Shown here: piece by piece, positions 17,301 to 25,898 of the stretch
Position numbering within the stretch: the first letter of the stretch is position 1
Layout of the letters: every line of letters begins with the position of its first letter
Source: Tumebacillus algifaecis
Lineage (GTDB): Bacteria; Bacillota; Bacilli; Tumebacillales; Tumebacillaceae
Direction of reading: 5' to 3'
Length of the DNA: 64,000 bases
NCBI RefSeq assembly: GCF_002243515.1
Contig: NZ_CP022657.1
Coordinates: 3,891,501-3,955,500 of the forward strand
Position numbers and translations under genes: made by a program
Notes under the pieces: model-generated
Database searches by the model: none
Seen by the model: the letters and a program-made list of their open reading frames with translations, nothing else
Told to the model about the DNA's origin: nothing

Positions 17301-18542
17301 TCACAACGAGAACATGTGACAGAAATCGGTGAACATCGCCCGCAGCAATTTGTTCGACTCGAGGAGCTTGCCACCCTTAAATGGAATCAGCGTCACATGC
17401 TCCTCTGAGCGCTCTTTCATCGCCGCTTCTACATCATCGACATGTTGTGCCGTGATGATAAAACGTTTGGAGCGCAAATAGGTGGCAAATCCGATCACCG
17501 GATAACGATCGGCCGCCTCATATAATATCAGAAAACGTTCTTTCGGGTCTTTCGGGAACGACTTCTCCAACACATGAAGCACTCGCTCGATGCCGATCAT
17601 AAACCCGGTCGCAGGCATCGCCCGCCCAAATCTGCCGACCAGTTCATCATAGCGTCCGCCCGAGCAGATCGGGAGGTCAACATTAGGACCGTATCCTTCA
17701 AAAATCGCACCCGTGTAATAGGGCCGCGACAACAGCAGACTCAAATCGATCTGCGCGTGCTCCGCCGCGTTGTACAGGACGAGGATCTCCCAGATCGTGC
17801 GCAGATTGTCGAGCGCCGCCAAAGCCTGCGCAGACGAGGTGATCGCAGCCGCATCCGCCAAGATGGCGATCCCACCACGCAGGTGTGGCACTTTTAGCAA
17901 GCTGCCCCGCGACGCTTCCGATTCCACCTGCTCCTGGACCAACTGCTCATAGCGCACATACTCTTTGGCTACCAACGCGTCTGACAACTGCCCACGCAGG
18001 TTGTCGTCACCGACATGCTCAGCTAACAACGCCTGCACGAATTGTACCTGTCCGATCTCAAGTCGGAAGCCTTTCACCCCGGCCGCTTGCAGCGCACTCG
18101 CCGCCAATGCGATCAAGCCCGCATCCGCATCGGGGGAACCATCCCCCATCAGTTCCACTCCGGCCTGCGTAAATTCGGCATCGCGCCCCGCTTCCGGATG
18201 CTGTTGCCGGAAGATGCTCGCATTGTAGGACAGACGAATCGGCAGCGGTTTCTCTTTCATTAAGGAAGAGACCACCCGCGCGATCGGCGCCGTCATGTCG
18301 GGGCGTAAGGCGACAGTGCGTCCCGAGCGATCTACCGATTTGAACAGGCTGTCTTCCTCATCGCGAAACGCACCGTTTAAAAACGTATCTGCATATTCAA
18401 ATGTCGGAGTGACGATCTCCTCATAGCCCCAACGCTGAAACACTCCAGCGATCTTTTTTTCTACCTCTCGTTTTCGTGCTGCCAGCGGAGGCAACACATC
18501 GCGCACACCGCGCGGTTTCTCCAATCTTATTGGTTGATCCAC
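17301..18542 (-). CDS. hisZ: ATP phosphoribosyltransferase regulatory subunit HisZ
   Basis: A 413-residue paralogue of histidyl-tRNA synthetase that lacks catalysis and activates short-form HisG in the first step of histidine synthesis. The start region PRGVRDVLPP, motif 2 as SYNASIFRQQHPEAGRDAEF (near 115-134) and SGGRYDELVGRFG with the short ending fit HisZ better than HisS: the class-specific anticodon domain is reduced. I place the start at a GTG at 18542, 10 nt after GAGGG. The gene stands alone here, with hisG and other his genes not in the window. A palindromic element lies just upstream. Confidence 0.85.
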   Translation of the reverse strand: MDQPIRLEKPRGVRDVLPPLAARKREVEKKIAGVFQRWGYEEIVTPTFEYADTFLNGAFRDEEDSLFKSVDRSGRTVALRPDMTAPIARVVSSLMKEKPLPIRLSYNASIFRQQHPEAGRDAEFTQAGVELMGDGSPDADAGLIALAASALQAAGVKGFRLEIGQVQFVQALLAEHVGDDNLRGQLSDALVAKEYVRYEQLVQEQVESEASRGSLLKVPHLRGGIAILADAAAITSSAQALAALDNLRTIWEILVLYNAAEHAQIDLSLLLSRPYYTGAIFEGYGPNVDLPICSGGRYDELVGRFGRAMPATGFMIGIERVLHVLEKSFPKDPKERFLILYEAADRYPVIGFATYLRSKRFIITAQHVDDVEAAMKERSEEHVTLIPFKGGKLLESNKLLRAMFTDFCHMFSL

Positions 18543-18561
18543 TTTCTGCACACCCTCTTTA

Positions 18562-18585
18562 CTTTAGTATACTAATGTACTAAAG
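18562..18585. promoter_or_regulatory. Palindromic element upstream of hisZ
   Basis: CTTTAGTA (18562-18569) is the inverted complement of TACTAAAG (18578-18585), and TTAGTATACTAA (18564-18575) is itself a perfect palindrome. It lies 20-43 bp upstream of the hisZ start, where a repressor would act. A TrpR-fold his regulator is a possible binder; this is inference. Confidence 0.45.
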
Positions 18586-18623
18586 ATGCGTTACGGCTAT
18601 CCTAACATGGCATCCAACATCTG

Positions 18624-18770
18624 TCAACGCAAGACCCGCCATGTTGTTAACACGCCGGCCAGCATCACATTGACCACGACGAGCACATGCACCCACAGCG
18701 GCATCGTCTCCCACATTTTCAAATCCCACAACACGACAAACGCGGTCAAAACATAAAAAGGCTTCAGCAA
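18624..18770 (-). CDS. Possible 48-residue membrane protein
   Basis: A TTG start at 18770, preceded by GGGGG at 7 nt spacing, opens a 48-codon frame. The product has two hydrophobic stretches (residues about 4-17 and 24-44) separated by a short charged turn (DLKMWE), typical of tiny two-helix membrane proteins. No homologue comes to mind. It lies between the divergent hisZ and radical SAM genes. The hydrophobic pattern and ribosome site support it; its small size and non-ATG start weaken it. Confidence 0.45.
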   Translation of the reverse strand: MLKPFYVLTAFVVLWDLKMWETMPLWVHVLVVVNVMLAGVLTTWRVLR

Positions 18771-18914
18771 TCACACACCCCCATTTTACTTATCATCCCC
18801 CAAAAACCGACCTAAAAAAAAGCATTAAGAATTAACAAAAAGTGCTGGTAATTCTGAATTTATCGAGTTAATATACTTGTATCCGTAAATACAACCAATA
18901 GGGAGGCGCAAGCA

Positions 18915-20057
18915 ATGTCCACGACTTCAGAAACCACGAAAAAGAAGTTATCCGAACGTGAACGTCAGATGCAACAAACCGTACTGAAACGCTTTCGTTC
19001 CAAAGTTAGCCCGTCTCTAGCGCAACTGGTCAAGAAATCTGACGCAGTCGCTAAACAGTTCCTCCCAAGCCCGTATGAAGCCCTTGATTTTGGGACTGAA
19101 GCACCGTTTGAAGAAGGCAAAAACAACCACGGCATTTACGGTCTCGAACGTATTTATGAAGACCGCGCCGTCCTGACTCCTTATTTTGAATGTTCCGCAT
19201 ACTGTCGCTACTGCTTCAAAAAGACCCGTACTCTGGGTGGCGAAGCAAAGCGCATGACCGATGAAAACATCGATGCGGCCATCCGCTATATCGGCAGCGA
19301 CTCGCGGATCAAAACGGTGTTGATCACCGGCGGTGACCCGTTTATCGACGCTGAATTGCTCGAGCAGGTACTGGTGAAAGTTGCAGAAATCCCGCACGTG
19401 CGCAACATTCGCGTCGGTACTCGCAACATCTTGTTCCAACCGGAAAAGATCACCGATGAACTGGCGGAGATGGTCAGTCGCTTCAACCATATCGATTATG
19501 AAAACCCGAAAAATTCGCGTAACATCTCGGTCGGTCTGTCGATCAACCATCCGGATGAACTGACCCCCGAAGTGGTGCGTGCCGCACAGCGCTTTATCCA
19601 GCGCGGGATCACCATTCGCGGTCAGACCGTTTTAATGAAAGGCATCAACGATGACGCCAAGACGATCCACGAATTGATCTCGCTGTTCCTGGCCGTGGGT
19701 ATCGTGCCGTACTACCTGTTCCACTGCATGCCGGTCATCGGTGCGAAGCACTTCCGCACCTCGGTGCAAAAAGGCATCGACATTTTGAAAGCACTGTCGC
19801 CGTTCTCCGGCTCGACCGCCCCGCACTATGTCTATGTTACCCAAATTGGCAAACACCGCGTCGGTCCGGGCCACCAGCTCGACTACGTAGAAATTGACGG
19901 CCTCAAATACATCAAAGCGACCACTCCGTACAAAGCTGCCGACTTCCTCGAGTTCTCCGACAACACCAAGCTACCACCGTTGCATGAGATCGACGAAAAT
20001 GGCTACGTAGTGTCCTACTATTTGGACGGAGATGACGACGAACTGGAGGTACTGTAA
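18915..20057 (+). CDS. KamA-family radical SAM aminomutase-like enzyme
   Basis: A 380-residue protein. The SAM/[4Fe-4S] cysteines are C93, C97 and C100 (CSAYCRYC), followed by ITGGDP at 137-142, as in lysine 2,3-aminomutase. K313 in IGKHRVGP aligns with the PLP lysine of KamA enzymes (K then x3 then GP). The two acidic residues that hold the lysine side chain in Clostridium lysine 2,3-aminomutase (in VCDLS and VVDAPGGGGK) are replaced: HCMPV around M272, and a non-acidic VYVTQIGK. Isomerisation of a non-basic alpha-amino acid to a beta-amino acid is therefore my best guess. GGAGG lies 8 nt before the ATG. It is the first gene of an operon with an ATP-grasp ligase (2 bp gap) and an MFS exporter. 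Confidence 0.85.
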   Translation: MSTTSETTKKKLSERERQMQQTVLKRFRSKVSPSLAQLVKKSDAVAKQFLPSPYEALDFGTEAPFEEGKNNHGIYGLERIYEDRAVLTPYFECSAYCRYCFKKTRTLGGEAKRMTDENIDAAIRYIGSDSRIKTVLITGGDPFIDAELLEQVLVKVAEIPHVRNIRVGTRNILFQPEKITDELAEMVSRFNHIDYENPKNSRNISVGLSINHPDELTPEVVRAAQRFIQRGITIRGQTVLMKGINDDAKTIHELISLFLAVGIVPYYLFHCMPVIGAKHFRTSVQKGIDILKALSPFSGSTAPHYVYVTQIGKHRVGPGHQLDYVEIDGLKYIKATTPYKAADFLEFSDNTKLPPLHEIDENGYVVSYYLDGDDDELEVL

Positions 20058-20059
20058 CG

Positions 20060-21451
20060 ATGACGCAGCAAAAATCGTTCGTTTTTATTGATAATATGTA
20101 CCCGCTCATCATGGCACGCCGTGCTGTCACCGCAAGAGAGCGTGGGTATCGCTCCGTGTTGATTTCCCTGACCCTCTCCGAGATGGAACTGAACGCGATC
20201 AAGGATTTCGAGACCAAACACAACATGCTGATCTTTGATGAGGTGATCTCGACCGATGCGTTTGACCTCGACACGTTGCGTAACCTGCTGGCCGGTTTTG
20301 AAAACGAGTATCCGATCGCTGCCTTCATGAGCAACATCGGCATGTTCCACCAAGGCACGCTGGTCGGCTCCAATGTTGCCATCCTCGCCGAAGAGCGCGG
20401 CTTGCCATCGCTAAGCTCCGATGCGGTTTTCCGTTGCAACAACAAGTATCTCATGCGTGACGCGCTTCGCCACGCAGGCGTACCGACCGTTGATTTTGGA
20501 CTTGCTACCGACGAAGTAACGGCTGTTGAACATGCGAACCGTATCGGCTATCCGATCATTTTGAAGCCGCTGAATGGCGCAGCTTCGCACATGATCGTCA
20601 AGTGCTCCAACGAGGAAGAAGTGATCAGCAAATTTAAGGATGCGATGGTTCGACTCCCCGCTTCCACCAACCTTGCCGCATATGAATCGGCACACAGCTA
20701 TCCGAACAAAGCGGGCGAACTGGTGCACTTCGATCCGTTGCGCACGATGCTGATCGAAAAGTATATCGACGGTCGTGAAGCGAGCGTGGAATTGCTGATC
20801 ACCGAAGATCAGGTCATTCCTTTGCTCGTGCATGACAAAGTGACGCTGACCGAGCAAGAGCGCTGCTTCTACGAGCACTTGCTCGTCGTGCCGCCGCAGC
20901 GCTTTACGGAACGTGAGTCCCAAGAGATGAAAGACTACGCCGTGGCGGTCGCCAAAGCGGTCGGTCTCAAAAACACTTTCTCCCACGTAGAACTGCGCTA
21001 TGACAATCATGGCACCGGCCCGCAGCTTTTGGAGATCAACCCGCGTATCGGCGGCATGTGGGTGCATGAAAGCATCCGCTCGATGGTTGGCATCGATTGG
21101 CAAGCCACCTTGGTCAGCCTGTGCGAAGGTACCTTTACCCCAGAGTCGCACTACGAATCGAGCGAAGAGATTCACGCCATGTTCTGCATCTATCCTCCCC
21201 ACTCCGGGCTCTTGGAAAATGTCGAGGGCATGGATCAACTGCAAGAACTGCCGGGGATGCTTTTTGCTAGGCAATCGGTTCCCAACGGCTCGGTCATCTA
21301 TGGAGATGATGAAGAATGCTTTGCCGTGATATGCTTCCTGAAGGCGGAGTCGTATGAGAAAGTGTATGAAGTGTACGACCAAGCGTTGGAGCTCGTCACC
21401 TTTACGGTCAACCCGAATATCACATCGAGGGAAGAAGTGACAAAAGCATGA
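20060..21451 (+). CDS. ATP-grasp amino-acid ligase-like enzyme, paralogue 1
   Basis: A 463-residue ATP-grasp protein. An N-terminal Rossmann-like region (residues 1 to about 110) is followed by the ATP-grasp fold: ATP-binding lysine in GYPIILKPLNGAASHMIVK, then LIEKYIDGREASVELLI, and the Mg-binding LLEINPRIGG. The last motif is typical of L-amino-acid ligases (BacD-like), which join a carboxylate to an amine through an acyl phosphate. It starts 2 bp after the radical SAM gene and its stop overlaps the exporter start (ATGA), so the three are tightly coupled. It is clearly homologous to the two ligases at 23024 and 24450 but the most divergent of the three. Confidence 0.88.
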   Translation: MTQQKSFVFIDNMYPLIMARRAVTARERGYRSVLISLTLSEMELNAIKDFETKHNMLIFDEVISTDAFDLDTLRNLLAGFENEYPIAAFMSNIGMFHQGTLVGSNVAILAEERGLPSLSSDAVFRCNNKYLMRDALRHAGVPTVDFGLATDEVTAVEHANRIGYPIILKPLNGAASHMIVKCSNEEEVISKFKDAMVRLPASTNLAAYESAHSYPNKAGELVHFDPLRTMLIEKYIDGREASVELLITEDQVIPLLVHDKVTLTEQERCFYEHLLVVPPQRFTERESQEMKDYAVAVAKAVGLKNTFSHVELRYDNHGTGPQLLEINPRIGGMWVHESIRSMVGIDWQATLVSLCEGTFTPESHYESSEEIHAMFCIYPPHSGLLENVEGMDQLQELPGMLFARQSVPNGSVIYGDDEECFAVICFLKAESYEKVYEVYDQALELVTFTVNPNITSREEVTKA

Positions 21452-22722
21452 CGAATGCTGTCCCAGCGCCGGACAACAAAAAATCGTTCCGGCACTTGTA
21501 CCAATTGACAGCAGGTAAGACGATTTCCGACATCGGTAACAATTTTGACATGGTTGCGCTGAACATGTTCGTTTACCTGCTGACCGACAGCGCGCTCTAT
21601 ATGGGGCTGTTCATGTCAATCCGTCTGATCGGTGCTTTTGTGGCTGGATTCTATGCAGGTATTCTCGCTGACCGGATGAACCGCAAGCATCTGATGATCA
21701 TTTCCGATATCGGACGTTCACTCGCCCTCGTCCTGATCGTACTCACACCGAGCGATTACCAGTTTTACATGCTCTTGCCTGTCACCTTCGTAATGGGATG
21801 CCTGTCCACGCTGTTTGGTGTATCGTTACAGTCGAGCATCCCATCGATCGTCGGCAAGGAGAATATCATCAAGGCCAATGCGGTCTTGACCGCTTGGGGC
21901 TCGGTCGCGATGGTGATCGGTCTGTTCGGAGCTGGGATCTTGCTTGGCAAAGTCTCCTATGAGACGGTGTTTATCATCGATGCCTGCACCTACCTGCTGT
22001 CAGCGCTCAACCTGCTGTCACTACCACTGCGCACCAGCGAAGAGCGCTTAGCCGGCGCCCCGAAAGAGAACATGTCGTTCTTCAGCGAATTCAAGCTGAT
22101 CTACGTCTACCTGCGCACCGTTCCGATCCTGCTGTCCTTGATGGCGATCCGCCTGATCGACACGTTCGGCTCGGCGGCGCACAATGTCGGGATGCCGGTC
22201 TTCTCAGCCCAGCTCAATCCTGCGCAGCCCTCCTTTTATATGGGGATCATCTGGGGTGTCTGGGGCATTGGCAACTTGATCGGCTCGCGAATCATGGCGA
22301 AGAAGTTTACGGGAGATGATACCTCGCTCAATGAGCGGGCCTTTGGGATAGCAACGTTCTTCATGTCGTTCTTCTTCATCCTGCTCTTCTTCGAGAGTCC
22401 CATCTACCTGATTCTGCTCTTTGCCGCCTTAGCGGGCATTGCGGACGGTGTGTCGATGATCGTCTACAACACCCGCCTCCAGCAAACGCCCGATGAGAAA
22501 CGCGGCCGGATGTTTGGCGTCTCGTCCACCTTGCAGACGGTCGGCTTTGCGATCGGCATGGTGATCTGCTCACCTCTGTTCGATCTGTTCAAGCCTGTCG
22601 TCGTGGTCGGCGTCCTGCACGGTCTGCCGATGATCATGGCGCTGCTGTTCACCTTGTACTACTTTGGAAAATGGAAACCGAACCGAACCAGAAAAAGAGA
22701 AAACAGCCACGATGTCGCATAG
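21448..22722 (+). CDS. MFS exporter of the KamA/ATP-grasp cluster
   Basis: A 424-residue protein with 12 predicted membrane segments. The MFS motif in the loop between helices 2 and 3 reads LADRMNRKHLM (near residues 68-78). Its start overlaps the stop of the upstream ATP-grasp gene (ATGA), and a terminator overlaps its own stop, so it closes the first operon of this cluster. By position it probably exports the product of the radical SAM/ATP-grasp enzymes and gives self-resistance. Confidence 0.85.
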   Translation: MTNAVPAPDNKKSFRHLYQLTAGKTISDIGNNFDMVALNMFVYLLTDSALYMGLFMSIRLIGAFVAGFYAGILADRMNRKHLMIISDIGRSLALVLIVLTPSDYQFYMLLPVTFVMGCLSTLFGVSLQSSIPSIVGKENIIKANAVLTAWGSVAMVIGLFGAGILLGKVSYETVFIIDACTYLLSALNLLSLPLRTSEERLAGAPKENMSFFSEFKLIYVYLRTVPILLSLMAIRLIDTFGSAAHNVGMPVFSAQLNPAQPSFYMGIIWGVWGIGNLIGSRIMAKKFTGDDTSLNERAFGIATFFMSFFFILLFFESPIYLILLFAALAGIADGVSMIVYNTRLQQTPDEKRGRMFGVSSTLQTVGFAIGMVICSPLFDLFKPVVVVGVLHGLPMIMALLFTLYYFGKWKPNRTRKRENSHDVA

Positions 22723-22740
22723 ACATCGTGGCCGTTTCTT
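22706..22740 (+). terminator. Terminator after the MFS exporter
   Basis: An 11-bp perfect stem (22706-22716 with 22722-22732) around GCATA, followed by CGTTTCTT. It overlaps the stop codon of the exporter. Confidence 0.8.
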
Positions 22741-23023
22741 CGTTAGGAACACGAAAACGCCGCTTTACTGTTTCCTCTTCTGTCGATTCTGCGAAGCAGG
22801 CCCCCCGGCCGAACAGCAGAGCGTCTTCTGTCCGTATTTTTCTACGCGCTTGTCATTTATCCTGCTTACACTTAGTAAAATTGTCCTATGAATTCAATAA
22901 AGTTACAGAAGCATAAAAATTAGTTGCAGTGCATTTTATGACAAAGTATTATAAAATATATCAAGTTAAATCATGAAAAAGTATACAGACATAAAAACTG
23001 CATGGACAGGAGGTCTTGATCGC
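22741..23023 (+). other. Intergenic region with the promoter of the second ligase operon
   Basis: About 280 bp that become very A+T-rich towards the right. The only supported element is the promoter listed at 22924-22952. I see no riboswitch-like fold. Confidence 0.5.
22924..22952 (+). promoter_or_regulatory. Promoter of the two-ligase operon
   Basis: TTGCAG at 22924-22929, a 17-bp spacer and TATTAT at 22947-22952, within an A+T-rich tract about 72 bp before the first start codon. Confidence 0.65.
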
Positions 23024-24415
23024 ATGAGCCGACCACAAGCTGTCGTATTTATTGATAACGTCTTAGTGCTTTTGTTGGCCCGACGCGCTTCTTACGCCCA
23101 GGATTTAGGCTATCGTACCTATCTGATCGCCCCACCTATGCTCGAGGCACACACGGAAGCGATGGCGCAATACGAGCAAACCGAACGGGACGGTAGACCT
23201 ACCTACGATCAGATCTTTCCAACGGAGCATTTTGACATCGACACCTTGCGCACTCTGCTCGCAGAAATTGAACAAGAGGCGGACATCAAAGGACTGGTCG
23301 TCGGCAACGGGCCTTTTTGCAAAGATGGCTTGGTCGGTGCCCATGTCGCCACTCTGGCCGAAGAGCGCGGGTTGCCATCGCAAAACGCGGAGGCGCTCTA
23401 TCTGTGTGGCAACAAATACCTGATGCGCGACAGTTTCCGCGCGGACGGGCTGAACACGATCGACTTCGGCTTGGCAGTCGATGAAGCGTCACTGCTCACA
23501 CATGCTTCGCGGATCGGCTATCCCGTGCTGATGAAGCCGATCAACGGCGTCGCCTCACATCTGATTCTGAAAAGCAATAATGAAGCGGAACTGCTCGGCA
23601 ACTTCCGCCTCGCGATGGAGAAGCTGCCAGGATCAGCTTTTCAAGATTTTTACCAAGGCGTACACGCCTTTCCCAACCGACAGGGCGAACTGATGCATTT
23701 CGACCCGATGCGCTGCATGTTGCTCGAACAGTACATTCCGGGCCGCGAAGTGTCGATCGAGATGCTGATCACCGAAGACCGCTGCATCCCTCTCCTGGTG
23801 CATGACAAGGTGGACATCTCCGAAGACGCGCGCTGTGTCTACGAAAATCTGGCCATCGTGCCGCCGGTGCGGTTCACACAAGAAGAATGCAACGCTCTGG
23901 AAGCTTGTGCTGTGCAGGCCGTCCAAGCGGTCGGATTGAAAAACACCGTCGCCCACGTCGAACTGCGCTACGGAGAAAACGGGCTCGGCCCGCAGGTGTT
24001 GGAAATCAACCCGCGCATGGGCGGTGCTTACATCATGGAAAGTCTAAAAACGATGGTTGGAGTCGATCACAATACGACCCATGTCGAACTGATGACCGGC
24101 ACCTTTCAACCGAAAGCAACGTATGACGTTCTGCCAGAGTTGCACGCCATGATGGTGCTGTACGCCCCACACGGAGGTCTTTTTCAAGCGATAGATGGTA
24201 TCGAAGAATGTCAAGCCTTGCCCAGCGTCCTGAAGACGATGCAACCCTTTCCTGTCGGCCACATCATCCACGGGGATGACGAAGAAGTCAGCCTCTTGCT
24301 CATCTGGATGAAGGGCGACTCAGCTCAGCAGATTGCAGAGACCGGACAAAAGATCCGCGAGATCGTCACCTTCAAGATCGACCCGAGCGATCAAGCAAAT
24401 CAGCCTGTCACGTAA
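23024..24415 (+). CDS. ATP-grasp amino-acid ligase-like enzyme, paralogue 2
   Basis: A 463-residue protein, the same length as paralogue 1 and closest to paralogue 3. Key parts: RIGYPVLMKPINGVASHLI with the ATP-binding lysine, LLEQYIPGREVSIEMLITED, and VLEINPRMGG for metal binding. An N-terminal VVFIDNVLVLLLARR opening is shared by all three ligases. The start is the ATG at 23024, 9 nt after AGGAGGT; the frame is open 17 codons further upstream but without a ribosome site. The gene has its own promoter and is followed 34 bp later by paralogue 3. It probably adds one building block in an NRPS-free peptide pathway with the radical SAM enzyme. Confidence 0.87.
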   Translation: MSRPQAVVFIDNVLVLLLARRASYAQDLGYRTYLIAPPMLEAHTEAMAQYEQTERDGRPTYDQIFPTEHFDIDTLRTLLAEIEQEADIKGLVVGNGPFCKDGLVGAHVATLAEERGLPSQNAEALYLCGNKYLMRDSFRADGLNTIDFGLAVDEASLLTHASRIGYPVLMKPINGVASHLILKSNNEAELLGNFRLAMEKLPGSAFQDFYQGVHAFPNRQGELMHFDPMRCMLLEQYIPGREVSIEMLITEDRCIPLLVHDKVDISEDARCVYENLAIVPPVRFTQEECNALEACAVQAVQAVGLKNTVAHVELRYGENGLGPQVLEINPRMGGAYIMESLKTMVGVDHNTTHVELMTGTFQPKATYDVLPELHAMMVLYAPHGGLFQAIDGIEECQALPSVLKTMQPFPVGHIIHGDDEEVSLLLIWMKGDSAQQIAETGQKIREIVTFKIDPSDQANQPVT

Positions 24416-24449
24416 ATCAAATCCTATACGTATTGGAGGTCTTACCGTT

Positions 24450-25838
24450 ATGAACCGACCGCAAGCAATTGTCTTTATCGATCATGCGCAGGCCGTGCTC
24501 TTGACCCTTCGCGCCGCCTATGCCCAAGATCAGGGCTATCGAACCTTCCTCATCGCTCCGCCCTTCGAGCCCGGCCCACTCTCTGCCATGCAAAACTATG
24601 AACGGGACAAGCGCGACGGGAAACCGATCTATGAACGCATGTATATGACCGAAGATTTTGACATGGATACGCTGCGCTCCTACATCGCCGAAATCGAGCA
24701 AGAGGCTGACATCGCAGCGTTTATTACCGGCAATGGCCCGTTCTGCAAAGACGGTTTGGTCGGCGCCCATGCCGCGATCTTGGCCGAAGAGCGCGGCCTG
24801 CCATCCCAAGGCAGCGACGCGCTCTACCTCGCCAACAACAAATACTTGATGCGCGACGCCTTCCGCGCAGGCGGACTGAATACGATCGACTACGGACTCG
24901 CCGTCGATGAAGAGTCGGCCATCGCCGAGGCCGCACGCATCGGCTATCCGGTGCTGATGAAACCGATCAACGGAATCGCCTCACACTTGATCATGAAGTG
25001 TAAAAACGAAGACGAACTGCGCACCCACTTCCGCCATGCGATGGAAAAACTGCCCGGTTCGACCTTCCAATCCTTCTACGAAGGTGCACACTCCTATCCG
25101 ACCAAGGATGGCGTGCTGATCCACTTTGACCCGATGCGCTCCCTGCTGCTTGAACAGTACATCCCAGGCCGTGAAGTGTCGGTAGAAGTGCTGATCACCG
25201 AGGACCGCTACGTTCCGCTGATCATGCAGGACAAAGCGATCGTCACCGAAGAGGAACGCTGTGTCTATGAGGACATCATGATCACACCACCGATGCGCTT
25301 TACCGAAGAGGAGTGCCGCGAACTGGAAGCCTATGCAGTTCAGGCAGCGAAAACGATCGGTTTGAAGAACTCGATCGCCCACATCGAACTTCGCTACGGA
25401 GAAAACGGCCTCGGCCCGCAGGTGTTAGAAATCAACCCGCGTTTAGGCGGCGGCTACACACACGAAGTCCTGCGCACGATGGTCGGCCTTGATTATGTAT
25501 CGGCCTATATCGAACTGATGACCGGAACCTTGCAAGCAAAGGAATCGTATGAACGCAAAACAGAGCCCCACGGGTTCTTCACCCTGTTCGCACCACACGC
25601 GGGCTTTTTCGAATCGGTCGAAGGTCTCGAAGAATTGAAAGCTATGCCGGGTATCTTGAACACGATGCATCCGTTCGCTGTCGGAACCGTCATTCCCGGC
25701 GATGAAGAAGAGGCCATGCTGTTGTTGGTTTGGATGAAAGCTGAAACCTCCGAAGAACTCCTCGCCACCTACAAGCGGGCCAAGGAGATCATCAAATTTA
25801 ACATCGATCCGACCAAAACTTCCGTACCGCTCACGTAG
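24450..25838 (+). CDS. ATP-grasp amino-acid ligase-like enzyme, paralogue 3
   Basis: A 462-residue protein. It shares with paralogue 2 long identical stretches such as NGPFCKDGLVGAH, GYPVLMKPINGIASHLIMK and YGENGLGPQVLEINPR; the third carries the Mg ligands. The start is the ATG at 24450, 9 nt after TTGGAGGT; the upstream open frame overlaps paralogue 2 and is not used. Paralogues 2 and 3 look like a recent tandem duplication and therefore differ mainly in the substrate-facing segments. The operon ends with a strong terminator. Confidence 0.87.
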   Translation: MNRPQAIVFIDHAQAVLLTLRAAYAQDQGYRTFLIAPPFEPGPLSAMQNYERDKRDGKPIYERMYMTEDFDMDTLRSYIAEIEQEADIAAFITGNGPFCKDGLVGAHAAILAEERGLPSQGSDALYLANNKYLMRDAFRAGGLNTIDYGLAVDEESAIAEAARIGYPVLMKPINGIASHLIMKCKNEDELRTHFRHAMEKLPGSTFQSFYEGAHSYPTKDGVLIHFDPMRSLLLEQYIPGREVSVEVLITEDRYVPLIMQDKAIVTEEERCVYEDIMITPPMRFTEEECRELEAYAVQAAKTIGLKNSIAHIELRYGENGLGPQVLEINPRLGGGYTHEVLRTMVGLDYVSAYIELMTGTLQAKESYERKTEPHGFFTLFAPHAGFFESVEGLEELKAMPGILNTMHPFAVGTVIPGDEEEAMLLLVWMKAETSEELLATYKRAKEIIKFNIDPTKTSVPLT

Positions 25839-25854
25839 CTCGATCCGAAACATG

Positions 25855-25885
25855 AAAAACCCTCTCCACCGTGGAGAGGGTTTTT
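25855..25885. terminator. Bidirectional terminator between ligase operon and yvoF-like gene
   Basis: A 9-bp stem (25860-25868 with 25872-25880) around a 3-nt loop, with AAAAA before and TTTTT after. Confidence 0.88.
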
Positions 25886-25898
25886 CTTATTGCGACAC

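Noticed and set aside
22973..23023. An upstream ATG that would lengthen ATP-grasp paralogue 2 by 17 codons.
   Set aside because: It lies about 20 bp from the promoter -10 box without a ribosome site; the ATG at 23024 has AGGAGGT.
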